32,419 bases of DNA from Candidatus Moranbacteria bacterium RIFCSPHIGHO2_02_FULL_40_12b (GCA_001784725.1 MFRX01000001.1:16701-49119), one strand, 5' to 3'. Counted from the stretch's first letter, positions 16,001 to 23,307 are shown. Notes: generated by a model from the sequence alone, not told the origin. Made by a program: numbers and translations.

Positions 16001-16987
16001 CTATAAATTAAACGGAGTTTCATTGATTCCAATTTCCTTAAATTTGCCTTCGACTTCCTGGGCGAAACTCAAGCTAATACTAATCAAGCTCTGGATATTG
16101 GAAAGTTGAGTAATAGTTCGTACTGGGTCATTATCATCCGGGTTGTCTTTATCTTTAAGGGAAATGGCGTATTTAAAAAGCCGCAGACCTTTCTCGTGAA
16201 TATCCAACATGTTTTCCGGAACTTCAACTTCTTTCATTTGGTCATAAGCAGCTTCTCCTTTTTCAGCGATGTCTTTGAAATAGGAGATATTGGACATTGA
16301 ATTTGAAAGCATGGTTACCTGTTGCAGAAATTCTTCGCTAAAAGCGTCAATATCCTTGATGTCGCTGATTTTTTTGGGTGAATTACTGATAGCAATATAG
16401 GAAAGCGCGGTCAAATATTCAGTGGTATCCCTTTTTTCCATTTCCTTCCTTTTTTCCTCGGATAATTCCGCATAATTTTGTTTTTTGATCTTAATATCCT
16501 TTTCGTCAATATCCGGCAGGTTGTCAAAGGTCAATTCATTTCCCAGCGAATTTTGCAGAATATTGTCCAAGTCCTCTATGGAGATTTCTTTATTATTGCT
16601 TATTCCGCTGCCTATCAATCCGGCTACTTGCGTGGACAATTCCTCCGTCAGGTTTATTTTATCCGCGCTTTTTTCGGACGTATTTTCGTCCTTTGTTTCT
16701 TCATTATTATCCGCGGTTTCAATTTTATCTCCCGGAGCCGGTTTTAGCGGATCATATCCGCCAAACACTTCCGCCCCGTCGGAATATCCATCGCCGTCAG
16801 AATCCTTATTGTTCGGGTCGGTTCCATAACCCTTTTCTTCTTCATCAGTCAGCCCGTCCTGATCCGAGTCCAAAAAAATATTTTTTCCGTTTTTTTTGTC
16901 TTCATCAGCCAAAGCAAAAACGGCGAAACTCAAAACCAAAAGTCCCGCGAAAACGGCCAATGATTTTTTTATAGTTTTTGTTTTCAT
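16001..16987 (-). CDS. secreted protein with thrombospondin type 3 (calcium-binding) repeats
   Basis: A 328-residue protein. It has a signal peptide (KKSLAVFAGLLVLSFAVFALA), then Asp-rich calcium loops of the thrombospondin type 3 kind: DSDQDGLTDEEE, DPNNKDSDGDGYSDGAE (residues about 38-75). A disordered acidic linker is followed by a helical C-terminal domain (about 110-328) with no known motif. Calcium binding is inferred from the DxDxDG spacing. Family members are extracellular. The start is supported by a -10 box (TATAAT) 8 bp upstream, which implies a leaderless or nearly leaderless mRNA. It is the first gene of the operon with the 15074 gene. Confidence 0.8.
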   Translation of the reverse strand: MKTKTIKKSLAVFAGLLVLSFAVFALADEDKKNGKNIFLDSDQDGLTDEEEKGYGTDPNNKDSDGDGYSDGAEVFGGYDPLKPAPGDKIETADNNEETKDENTSEKSADKINLTEELSTQVAGLIGSGISNNKEISIEDLDNILQNSLGNELTFDNLPDIDEKDIKIKKQNYAELSEEKRKEMEKRDTTEYLTALSYIAISNSPKKISDIKDIDAFSEEFLQQVTMLSNSMSNISYFKDIAEKGEAAYDQMKEVEVPENMLDIHEKGLRLFKYAISLKDKDNPDDNDPVRTITQLSNIQSLISISLSFAQEVEGKFKEIGINETPFNL

Positions 16988-16995
16988 CCGTTTAT

Positions 16996-17024
16996 ATTAT
17001 AGCACTATTTTAATTATACTACAA
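16996..17024 (-). promoter_or_regulatory. promoter of the secreted two-gene operon
   Basis: On the minus strand: TTGTAG, 17-bp spacer, TATAAT, ending 8 bp before the ATG. Confidence 0.65.
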
Positions 17025-17065
17025 AGCAAGGAAAATGGCTCTGTGAATAACTCAAAAAGTGGAAT

Positions 17066-17105
17066 AAAAAACCCGCGCGAATATATATTATTATTCACGC
17101 GGATT
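17066..17105 (-). terminator. terminator of the 17105 gene
   Basis: On the minus strand, CCGCGTGAATA pairs with TATTCGCGCGG, followed by GTTTTTT. Confidence 0.75.
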
Positions 17106-17644
17106 TATCCCTTTTTTTCCTCCTTTTTATTCTTATCACTAAGAACTTTTACTCCTTTTATTACTCCTAACGTTGCGATAGTTGTGGCTCCAATAAACCA
17201 CCAATTAATCCCTTTTTTTGGCCCCTTTTTGAATATTTCCATATCGTTGTCGGTAATCGCTAACGCTAAATTCAGGAGGGGAAATCTTCTCTCTATCAAT
17301 TCTTTTAATCCCGTTTTAAAGTCCCTTGGATCTATGTTTTTTTGGCGAGACCGCAATGACCATTCATCGGAAATAGAATTTCTAAACATGATGCACTCGC
17401 TTTCATAGTCGGGATTTTGGTAAATCGAAAGAGATGGATTGTCAAGTTGCCGATATACCGGCCAAAGGTATTTTTCCTCAAATTCCAGTATTTTTTCCCA
17501 TTTTTCATCCTGTGAAATATCAGGATCTTTCCAGTGATAAAGACAGTACATTTTCTCGGCAGTGCGGAAGAAATTTCGCAGAAGATCGGCCGAGATTTTT
17601 GTTTCTTTTTGCGTTTCTTTGACGAACCGTGATTCGCTTATCAT
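17105..17644 (-). CDS. hypothetical protein with C-terminal membrane helix, strong SD
   Basis: A 179-residue orphan. The first ~145 residues are soluble and helical, with aromatic-rich segments (MYCLYHWKDPDIS, EEKYLWPVYRQLDNP). A single membrane helix (about 148-166, NWWFIGATTIATLGVI) precedes a Lys-rich tail, so it is probably tail-anchored with the large domain in the cytoplasm. AAAGGAGG lies upstream of the ATG and a good promoter is present. I do not recognise the family. The stop codon touches its terminator hairpin. Confidence 0.65.
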   Translation of the reverse strand: MISESRFVKETQKETKISADLLRNFFRTAEKMYCLYHWKDPDISQDEKWEKILEFEEKYLWPVYRQLDNPSLSIYQNPDYESECIMFRNSISDEWSLRSRQKNIDPRDFKTGLKELIERRFPLLNLALAITDNDMEIFKKGPKKGINWWFIGATTIATLGVIKGVKVLSDKNKKEEKKG

Positions 17645-17680
17645 TTTCTCGCCTCCTTTTCAAAAATTTCCGTTCAGGCA

Positions 17681-17709
17681 ATTATATTACCAACCTGAAA
17701 TAAAAGCAA
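17681..17709 (-). promoter_or_regulatory. promoter of the 17105 gene
   Basis: On the minus strand: TTGCTT, 17-bp spacer, TATAAT. Confidence 0.7.
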
Positions 17710-17713
17710 ATAA

Positions 17714-17778
17714 ATGTATAGTTAACACCGTAAGGTAACACTTGGTATAGTTATGGGTAACACCTGTTAGCTATACAT
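17714..17778. repeat. nested inverted and direct repeats at the wzy-like stop codon
   Basis: ATGTATAG at 17714 and CTATACAT at 17771 form the outer arms. Inside are GTTAACACC, GGTAACAC and GGGTAACACC, three versions of one word. TTTTCCACA (17782-17790), a DnaA-box-like word, is adjacent within the gene end. The function is unknown; a terminator for the wzy-like gene is one option. Confidence 0.45.
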
Positions 17779-19370
17779 TAGTTTTCCACAGTAGTTACTC
17801 CAATAGAATTAACACCGACCAATAATTCTGCCGTCAACCAAAATAAAATTTGTCCTTGCTGAATGTCCCAAAAATAATGGTCAAAAAGCATGATGAAAAT
17901 AAATCCTATCACAACACTTTTTAATATTATTGTCAAGTAAAAATCCCTCTCCAATCTCCCTTTTGAAAAGGGAGAGAATTTGAATATTCTCCACAAAAAC
18001 CATAAAAATAAAATAAGTCCTATTAATCCCAACTCACTCCAGATTAGGAGAAAAACATTATGCACCGGCTGGAATTGCCAGGATTCAAGAATTATCACAC
18101 TGTATTTTTGCATTTCTAGAACAAACTGGCCATTTCCGATCCCGAAAATAGGATTATCGGATATAATTTTATCGGATAAATTTAAGTATATTATTCGCTC
18201 ATTAAGAGATTTAAGTATTAAGGAGTTAATATTCGGCTTTATTGCAATAATTAGCAGTAAGGAAATTAGAGATAACAGTAGTAATCTTTTTATATGTTCC
18301 ACGTGGAACATATTTCGAAGTAAATTTTTATGAATTGTTCCACACGGAACAATCCTATTCCTGTAAATTTTAAGGAAAATATATAAAATGGCCATAATAA
18401 GACCTAAAATGGCGGATTTAGAGAAAGTAATCATTAAAGCGATAAATTGGATAAATAATGCTATTTTTAAAAATCCCTCTTTATTTCTCCCTTTTAAAAA
18501 GGGAGAAAGTTTAAAAATTGTTCCACATGGAACAATTCCATTTTCCTCCTTTGTAAAAGGGGGATTAAGGGGGATTTTTATTAACTTCCAATATACCCAA
18601 GTTATAATTATTGAAAACAATAAAAATCCGCCTAAAATATTGGGATGCGGAAATAATCCATAAGCGCGGATGAATTTTTCTCCGCCGAAGATGACTTTGG
18701 CCACTCCTGGTATATTTGGTGAAATTAAGCTTTCTTTAAGCCAAAATAATCCAACGGAGTGCTGAATTAAATACTGCCAAATTCCAATTATTGCCTGAAA
18801 TAAGCCAATAAAAATGATAATTTGGAATACGCGCTGTAGAAATGTTTCATGTGAAACATTTTCGGCTTCTGTCATTCCGGCCATCAAGCCGGAATCTAGA
18901 AAAACTTTAGATCCTGAATCGAATTCAGGATGACATTTCTTATAAATTTTTCCACATGGAACAATTCTGACAATAATATACAGAAATAATAAATTAAACT
19001 CCAAAATTTTAATCGCACGGAACAGGGCAATTACCTGATTGTCAGACCAAAGGATGGAAATAAAAATCCAAAGGTTAAAAATCAACAGAATTTTAAGTAA
19101 CGGATTATTTAAGCCAAAACATTGTTTAATACTTGACAAATACTCCGATTTATTTCGTAATATAAATGTTCCCCAAAAAACAACAGTTAAAATAAGAAAA
19201 ATATCGCTTAAATAAAGGTAAATTCCGGAATATTCGTTAAATTGGCCGTTTATTGGATAAAAAAACAGTACTTTTCGGACAAATAAAGTAAAGGTCAGGA
19301 GAAAACCATAAAAAAACCAGATATCCGGGCGGGTTTTGAAATTGTTCCAAAAATTTTTTAGTGCATTCAT
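17778..19370 (-). CDS. O-antigen ligase/polymerase (WaaL/Wzy)-like membrane protein with repeat insertions
   Basis: A 530-residue protein with about 10-12 membrane helices. The Wzy_C-type features are ITFSKSAILGLIMAI, the large outside loop with NPIFGIGNGQF and QPVHNVFLLIWSELGLIGL; the His-Asn pair and following Glu are typical. Such enzymes join or polymerise surface polysaccharide units at the outer face of the membrane. Several stretches do not belong to the family and are encoded by inserted repeats: IVPCGKIYKK plus HPEFDSGSKVFLDSGLMAG, IPLNPPFTKEENG, IVPCGTIFKLSPFLKGR, IVPCGTIHKN, NMFHVEHIK and FKFSPFSKGR. All keep the frame and fall in loops between helices. A TATAAT box ends 7 bp before the ATG, so the mRNA is probably leaderless. 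Confidence 0.85.
   Translation of the reverse strand: MNALKNFWNNFKTRPDIWFFYGFLLTFTLFVRKVLFFYPINGQFNEYSGIYLYLSDIFLILTVVFWGTFILRNKSEYLSSIKQCFGLNNPLLKILLIFNLWIFISILWSDNQVIALFRAIKILEFNLLFLYIIVRIVPCGKIYKKCHPEFDSGSKVFLDSGLMAGMTEAENVSHETFLQRVFQIIIFIGLFQAIIGIWQYLIQHSVGLFWLKESLISPNIPGVAKVIFGGEKFIRAYGLFPHPNILGGFLLFSIIITWVYWKLIKIPLNPPFTKEENGIVPCGTIFKLSPFLKGRNKEGFLKIALFIQFIALMITFSKSAILGLIMAILYIFLKIYRNRIVPCGTIHKNLLRNMFHVEHIKRLLLLSLISLLLIIAIKPNINSLILKSLNERIIYLNLSDKIISDNPIFGIGNGQFVLEMQKYSVIILESWQFQPVHNVFLLIWSELGLIGLILFLWFLWRIFKFSPFSKGRLERDFYLTIILKSVVIGFIFIMLFDHYFWDIQQGQILFWLTAELLVGVNSIGVTTVEN
17939..17981. repeat. AAAAATCCCTC-type repeat inside the wzy-like gene
   Basis: AAAAATCCCTC followed by CTCCCTTTTGAAAAGGGAG. 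Related copies are at 18469, 18537 (opposite orientation), 26747 and, in short form, 31231. Confidence 0.7.
18295..18310. repeat. parS-like palindrome 1 (perfect)
   Basis: TGTTCCACGTGGAACA fits the ParB-site consensus NGTTNCACGTGNAACN at every fixed position, and the palindrome extends to 22 bp. It is read as MFHVEH in the wzy-like protein. Confidence 0.7.
18336..18351. repeat. parS-like palindrome 2
   Basis: TGTTCCACACGGAACA; two central differences from site 1. Read in frame as IVPCGTI. Confidence 0.55.
18469..18580. repeat. compound repeat: two AAAAATCCC arms around a parS-like site
   Basis: AAAAATCCCTC..CTCCCTTTTTAAAAAGGGAG on the left, TGTTCCACATGGAACA (18519-18534, one base from site 1) in the middle, and CCTCCTTTGTAAAAGGGGGA..GGGGGATTTTT on the right. 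The outer ends are inverted copies. The whole unit is read in frame. Confidence 0.65.
18843..18963. repeat. compound repeat: two parS-like sites around two hairpins
   Basis: TGTTTCATGTGAAACA (18843-18858), hairpin ATTCCGGC..GCCGGAAT, hairpin ATCCTGAA..TTCAGGAT, then TTTTCCACATGGAACA (18948-18963). It is read in frame as about 40 residues that are foreign to the ligase family. Confidence 0.65.
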
Positions 19371-19572
19371 TAATTACATTATACATTTATTTTACGCTAT
19401 TATAAATATATCCTGAATGAATTTCTAACAGGGTTGACAATATATTCTATGGTATAGTAAGTTAGTTTATTAAGATATTAAGGTGTATAATAGTATAAAA
19501 TTAGTTTTTTAAAAACTGAATAAAAAAAATCAAAAAATCAAAAAATTCTAAAAAAGAAAGAGAGGAAAAAAA

Positions 19573-21267
19573 ATGAAAAATATTTATTTCATTGAAGCAA
19601 AATCTCCGGGAGCGCATATTTTCAGCAGGACTCGGATACCGCGACTTGGCGCTATTATGATGGCCACTATTCTAAGAGACAGGGGTTACAATACAAAAGT
19701 TTTTATTGAAGACATTGCAAAAATAGATTGGTCATTACTGGAAGATGCAGATATGATATGTATTTCTTCCATTACATCTACCGCGCCAAGAGCATACGAG
19801 ATTGCAAAGCGTTTCAGCGGAAAAAAAATTCCTGTTGTAATGGGAGGTCCGCACTCAACTTTTATGACTGAGGAAAGTTTGCAACATGCTAATTATGTGG
19901 TAAGAGGTGAAGGAGAAGAAACTATTATTGAACTGGTTAATCTTTTAAGCGGTAATGCAAATATTAATCAGCATGTTGGAATAATAAAAGGGTTGTCCTA
20001 CTGGCATAACGGGAGGATTTATCACAATCCTAACAGAGAACTTATTCCCGATCTTAATATCTATCCCATTCCAGATCTTAATCTGGTTTATCGATGGAAC
20101 AAAACAGTAATTCCAGTTGCAACTTCCAGAGGATGCCCATTTAACTGCAAATTCTGTTCAGTAATTCCGATGTTCGGAAGAAAAATTCGCACCAGAAGTA
20201 CTGGTTTAGTTATTGAGGAACTGAAACAGGTAGAGAAGTATAAACCAAGACATGTTTTTATCATCGATGACAATTTTGCTCCGAAAAAAGAAAGAGCGAG
20301 AGTGAAAGAATTACTGAAAGCGATGATAGAAAACAGCATAAAACTTGAATGGAGCGCTCAAGTCAGGGCTGATGCGGCGGAGGACGAAGAACTGCTGGTG
20401 TTGATGAAGAAAGCCGGATGCTTTGCGGTGTATATAGGATTTGAATCAATAAATCCAGAAACACTTCGGCTTTATAACAAAGGTCAGAGTTTAGACGATA
20501 TTAGAAATGCTATCCATGTCTTCAAAAAGTATTCAATAAATATTCACGGGATGTTCGTGTTGGGTTCGGACACGGATGATATCCAAACGATAAAAAATAC
20601 TGCCCGGCTTGCAAAAGAATTAGAGATTGACTCTGTTCAATTTATGATGTTAACGCCGCTTCCCGGAACACCTCTTTTTGGAGAACTAAAAGACCAGGGA
20701 CGACTACTTCATACCGATTGGAGCAAATATGACGCTCACCATGCGGTATTTGATCCATGTAATATGTCGGCACTTGAGCTTCATATCTATACACTAAAAG
20801 CTATGAAAAAATTCTATTCCTGGTGGGAAATATTAAGGAAACTCGTGAAGATAAAATGGTATCATGTTATGGTAAAATGGTACGGAAATAGATCTGTCTC
20901 CAAAGCCCTGAGAAAGAAAAAAAAATATCTAAGCTTGCTTTCTGATATTATAGATGGTTCAGTTAAGAAATTTCCGCGGGAGAAAGTGAAAGGGATTGCC
21001 GTAGTTACTGAAGGCCATGAGGCAGACAATTATGGAAGAAATTTTTTCAAGATTTTTCTGGAAGATCTTGGGATAGAAGATCCACAAATTGAAATGGTGC
21101 AAGAAGGAAGTTTACCTATTAGGGGATTTTCATTGAACCAACTTTGCCGAAAAATCGGCAACAGTTTGGGTGCAAAAGACAAAAAAATAAGGAGGGCATT
21201 CGAAATTGCCAGGGGCGTTCTAAATGGTGTGGATTTAGAGTGCACTAAGGCGAAGTTTATTATGTAG
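19573..21267 (+). CDS. B12-binding-domain radical SAM protein
   Basis: A 564-residue protein. Residues about 1-135 form a cobalamin-binding-type Rossmann domain (PRLGAIMMATILRDRGY, MGGPHSTF, VRGEGEETI). The usual DxHxxG histidine ligand is not visible. The radical SAM core spans about 178-400, with CxxxCxxC cysteines at 188, 192 and 195 (CPFNCKFC), the GFES motif and a GMFVLGSD strand. The last ~130 residues form an extra domain without a motif I know. Architecture resembles BchE/HpnJ-type methyltransferases or cyclases; the substrate cannot be told. Upstream lies a 130-nt A-rich leader with a GAGAGG ribosome-binding site. A terminator follows. Confidence 0.9.
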   Translation: MKNIYFIEAKSPGAHIFSRTRIPRLGAIMMATILRDRGYNTKVFIEDIAKIDWSLLEDADMICISSITSTAPRAYEIAKRFSGKKIPVVMGGPHSTFMTEESLQHANYVVRGEGEETIIELVNLLSGNANINQHVGIIKGLSYWHNGRIYHNPNRELIPDLNIYPIPDLNLVYRWNKTVIPVATSRGCPFNCKFCSVIPMFGRKIRTRSTGLVIEELKQVEKYKPRHVFIIDDNFAPKKERARVKELLKAMIENSIKLEWSAQVRADAAEDEELLVLMKKAGCFAVYIGFESINPETLRLYNKGQSLDDIRNAIHVFKKYSINIHGMFVLGSDTDDIQTIKNTARLAKELEIDSVQFMMLTPLPGTPLFGELKDQGRLLHTDWSKYDAHHAVFDPCNMSALELHIYTLKAMKKFYSWWEILRKLVKIKWYHVMVKWYGNRSVSKALRKKKKYLSLLSDIIDGSVKKFPREKVKGIAVVTEGHEADNYGRNFFKIFLEDLGIEDPQIEMVQEGSLPIRGFSLNQLCRKIGNSLGAKDKKIRRAFEIARGVLNGVDLECTKAKFIM

Positions 21268-21271
21268 AATT

Positions 21272-21312
21272 GGGGCGAAGTCGCTTAAGTATGCGACCCG
21301 CCCTTCTTTTTT
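21272..21312 (+). terminator. terminator of the radical SAM gene
   Basis: GGGGC..GTCGC pairs with GCGAC..GCCC, followed by TTCTTTTTT. Confidence 0.7.
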
Positions 21313-21401
21313 ATCCTATTAGAAATTCTAATAGCACTTTATTTCTAAAGGGATTTATTGACTAACTTTTTTGAATTGATATGATTACTTATAGTTTCGC
21401 G

Positions 21402-21450
21402 CGGGCCTATATTCTAGTGGTAAAACACTTCATGGCACCCGCCTGCTGTG
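21402..21450 (+). pseudogene. tRNA-Gly-like 5' fragment
   Basis: GCGGGC followed by a D-arm (TTCTAGTGGTAAAAC) resembles the intact tRNA-Gly at 30270. The anticodon arm is abnormal and there is no T-arm; an intact tRNA-Ala begins 5 bp later. Confidence 0.5.
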
Positions 21451-21454
21451 AAAT

Positions 21455-21527
21455 GGGGATATAGCTCAGTTGGTAGAGCGCTTCCATGGCATGGAAGAGG
21501 TCAGGAGTTCGAGTCTCCTTATCTCCA
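21455..21527 (+). tRNA. tRNA-Ala(GGC)
   Basis: Acceptor GGGGATA/TATCTCC with the alanine identity pair G3-U70, D-stem GCTC/GAGC, anticodon loop ATGGCAT, T-stem AGGAG/CTCCT. CCA is not encoded. Confidence 0.95.
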
Positions 21528-21581
21528 CAGCATTTCGGGCAGGTGGAGAAAGTTAAGGGCGTGATTCTCTTTAGATCCACT

Positions 21582-21652
21582 GGGCTTATAGTTAAACGGT
21601 ATAACAGGGCATTCGCATTGCTCAATTCCGGGTTCAATTCCCGGTAAGTCCA
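21582..21652 (+). tRNA. tRNA-Ala(CGC)
   Basis: Acceptor GGGCTTA/TAAGTCC with G3-U70, D-stem GTTA/TAAC, anticodon stem GGGCA/TGCTC with loop TTCGCAT, T-stem CCGGG/CCCGG. The G3-U70 pair supports Ala despite the divergent body. Confidence 0.88.
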
Positions 21653-21730
21653 CAATAAAAAATTTAGCGTGATAATTTTTAAAAGCAGCTGGTTTGAGTA
21701 ATTAAAAAATTTTGAATTTAAAATGAAAGA

Positions 21731-21756
21731 GGCCTCTGATAATTGATCAGGGCCCC
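21731..21756 (-). terminator. probable terminator of the LuxI-like gene
   Basis: On the minus strand, GGCCCTGAT pairs with ATCAGAGGCC around CAATT, followed by TCTTTCATTTT. Confidence 0.55.
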
Positions 21757-21785
21757 GTAGTTTAGATTAATGTTAAGAAACTCTC
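21750..21785 (+). pseudogene. 5' tRNA fragment at the LuxI-like gene end
   Basis: GGGCCCCGTAGTTTAGA has a tRNA-type acceptor, TA and D-arm. It stops in a degenerate D-arm that overlaps the 3' end of the minus-strand gene. There is no anticodon arm or T-arm. Confidence 0.4.
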
Positions 21786-22358
21786 ATTTTTTGCCAAGTG
21801 CGGCACCTGGCTGATGTGCGTCATCATTGGAACCAGCCGCAGATTTGCAGATTTTTTGTGAGTCAATTCCTCTCCCAATTCTATGAAAACATCCATTTTT
21901 TCCCGTTTCACTATGCGGGCAATTCCTCTTCTTGCCAATGCGTAGATATATTCATATCCCCGATCAACTGCGTACTGGTAAATAAGAGCATACAACATGC
22001 ATTTGACCGCGGGATCTTTGGAAATTATCCGAGAAATTTCAAGAGAATGCGGTTGTATTTTTCCAATCGCTTTAGCTGCAGGAAGCTCTATTTTATCATC
22101 AGTTATCAATCGACATCCGGTTATTATTTTTCTTCTTTCGCAGTTTTCTCCCGAGATACAAACAATATAATCCGCGTACTGATCAATTAAATCCCTTTCT
22201 ATTTTTTCTTCATTCTCCGGTTCCCATCTGCGGTTATGTTTAATAACAAATTCGTAATATCGCAGACGTTGGAACTCTTTGCGGAGTGGTTCGTCATGAG
22301 TCGTAGGTTCTAAAAGAAGAAATATCCTTCCCGTAATGTCTTCCATCAGTTTTTGCAT
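21762..22358 (-). CDS. LuxI-type autoinducer synthase-like acyltransferase
   Basis: A 198-residue protein with the acyl-homoserine-lactone synthase/GNAT-like layout. Residues matching the LuxI signature are visible in order: R33 and F37 (R-x3-F), W45, D59/D63, R83 in GCRLI, and E107/R110 in LEISR. A helix (KCMLYALIYQYAVDRGYEYIYALA) and RIVKREKMD follow, as in the family. LuxI enzymes make acyl-homoserine lactones from SAM and acyl-ACP; relatives such as FeeM and exosortase-associated enzymes make other N-acyl amino acids, so the product here is unknown. AAAGGAGG precedes the ATG and can be hidden in an RNA hairpin (see leader). No LuxR-type receptor is in the window. Fold confidence is good; exact activity is open. 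Confidence 0.72.
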   Translation of the reverse strand: MQKLMEDITGRIFLLLEPTTHDEPLRKEFQRLRYYEFVIKHNRRWEPENEEKIERDLIDQYADYIVCISGENCERRKIITGCRLITDDKIELPAAKAIGKIQPHSLEISRIISKDPAVKCMLYALIYQYAVDRGYEYIYALARRGIARIVKREKMDVFIELGEELTHKKSANLRLVPMMTHISQVPHLAKNESFLTLI

Positions 22359-22360
22359 CT

Positions 22361-22431
22361 TTTACCTCCTTTGCATTTTGAGGGGGATACCCCCTTTTTT
22401 AGCGCAACGCAAAGGGAGGTAAATCCCCTTT
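22361..22431 (-). promoter_or_regulatory. switch-like leader hiding the ribosome-binding site of the LuxI-like gene
   Basis: In the RNA, GCAAAGGAGGUAAA (containing the ribosome-binding site) can pair with UUUACCUCCCUUUGC upstream: 14 bp with one bulged C. Inside the loop is a GGGGG-UAU-CCCCC hairpin. The upstream strand can instead form AAAGGG..CCCUUU on its own, which would free the ribosome-binding site. The two folds exclude each other. Confidence 0.65.
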
Positions 22432-22488
22432 ATTTGGTTAAATTTTAGTTAAATTATTGTTTTTTTAAAGATCTTTCTTGGACATTAA

Positions 22489-22518
22489 ATTGTATTCCTA
22501 AAATGCTAATCTTGTCAA
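22489..22518 (-). promoter_or_regulatory. promoter of the LuxI-like gene
   Basis: On the minus strand: TTGACA, 18-bp spacer, TACAAT. The leader would be about 125 nt. An imperfect inverted repeat (CCTAAAATGC..GCATTAGG) surrounds the -35. Confidence 0.7.
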
Positions 22519-22585
22519 GAGGCATTAGGATTGATATTGTATAAACGATTACTATTTGTCGCTTAACTTATCCCGTAAATTTTTT

Positions 22586-22640
22586 GCCCCCGTAGTTCAG
22601 TGATATAATTAGAAACTACCTTTTTCTTGTTAGGTGTGCT
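22586..22640 (+). pseudogene. broken tRNA beside the LAGLIDADG-like gene
   Basis: GCCCCCGTAGTTCAG is a tRNA-type acceptor plus D-arm, followed by a degenerate anticodon-arm-like ACCTTTTTCTTGTTAGGT. No T-arm or pairing 3' acceptor (CGGGGGC) follows; instead the promoter of the 22674 gene begins. Confidence 0.45.
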
Positions 22641-22667
22641 TGATGTTTCTAATAGGTTTGATATAAT
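22640..22667 (+). promoter_or_regulatory. promoter giving a leaderless mRNA for the LAGLIDADG-like gene
   Basis: TTGATG, 16-bp spacer, TATAAT, ending 6 bp before the ATG. Confidence 0.65.
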
Positions 22668-22673
22668 AAAAAT

Positions 22674-23300
22674 ATGCGGAAACACTCATGGCAAAAATTG
22701 AAAAGAATTAAGGAATTAAGAAAAACTGGCTACAGTATTAATGAGCTTGTAAAGGAACTTTCTGTTCCTAAAACTACAATTTGGTATCATATTCAGGGAG
22801 TTAAAGTATCGCCAAAATATATTTCTATATTAAATGCTAAAAGAGGTGGAAGCAAAAAAATAAAAGAAAAGAATTTACAAATAGCAAGGGAAAAAGCAAA
22901 AAAATTACTCCAAAATTCAAATAAAGATTTAGCTATAATCCTAGCAATGCTTTACTGGGGTGAGGGTAGTAAAAAAGTTTGTGAGTTTATTAACTCTGAT
23001 GGAAAAATGATACAAGTTTATCTAAAAATTTTAAGAAGTTATCTTAATATATCTAATGATTTCATTAAAATTACTATCAGATATTTTTCTGGTATGAAAA
23101 AAAATAAATGTCTAAATTACTGGTCTAAAATCACGGGTATCTCTAAGAACAAGTTTATAGTTCGTTTTAATGATGGGGGAACACGAGGTAAAACTAAATA
23201 TGGCATGTGTAGAATAACTGTTAGACGCGGTCACAATACTTTGAAACTGATTTACTCTTTAATAGATAAAATTTATAGTCAGATATTAGAAATTCATTAA
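22674..23300 (+). CDS. HTH plus LAGLIDADG-like (homing-endonuclease-like) protein
   Basis: A 208-residue basic protein. Residues about 8-45 form a helix-turn-helix (GYSINELVKELSVPKTTIWYHI). Near residue 87 is ILAMLYWGEGSKK, which resembles a single LAGLIDADG helix ending in the catalytic-type acidic residue. NSDGKMIQVYLKILR and a beta-rich half with RFSG/FNDGG follow. One motif per chain would fit a dimer. I know this type as a widespread but poorly characterised CPR/archaeal family; nuclease activity is inferred, not shown. It sits exactly between a broken tRNA and an intact tRNA-Arg (7 bp away), is more AT-rich than its neighbours, and has a promoter giving a leaderless mRNA. Confidence 0.6.
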   Translation: MRKHSWQKLKRIKELRKTGYSINELVKELSVPKTTIWYHIQGVKVSPKYISILNAKRGGSKKIKEKNLQIAREKAKKLLQNSNKDLAIILAMLYWGEGSKKVCEFINSDGKMIQVYLKILRSYLNISNDFIKITIRYFSGMKKNKCLNYWSKITGISKNKFIVRFNDGGTRGKTKYGMCRITVRRGHNTLKLIYSLIDKIYSQILEIH

Positions 23301-23307
23301 TTTTTTT

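Noticed and set aside
16485-17408. Plus-strand ORFs opposite the secreted operon
   Set aside because: Shadows of the minus-strand genes, which have signal peptides, calcium repeats and a promoter.
21407-21655. 82-residue minus-strand ORF (MWTYRELNPELSN..)
   Set aside because: It is the antisense translation of tRNA-Ala genes, a well-known spurious peptide type.
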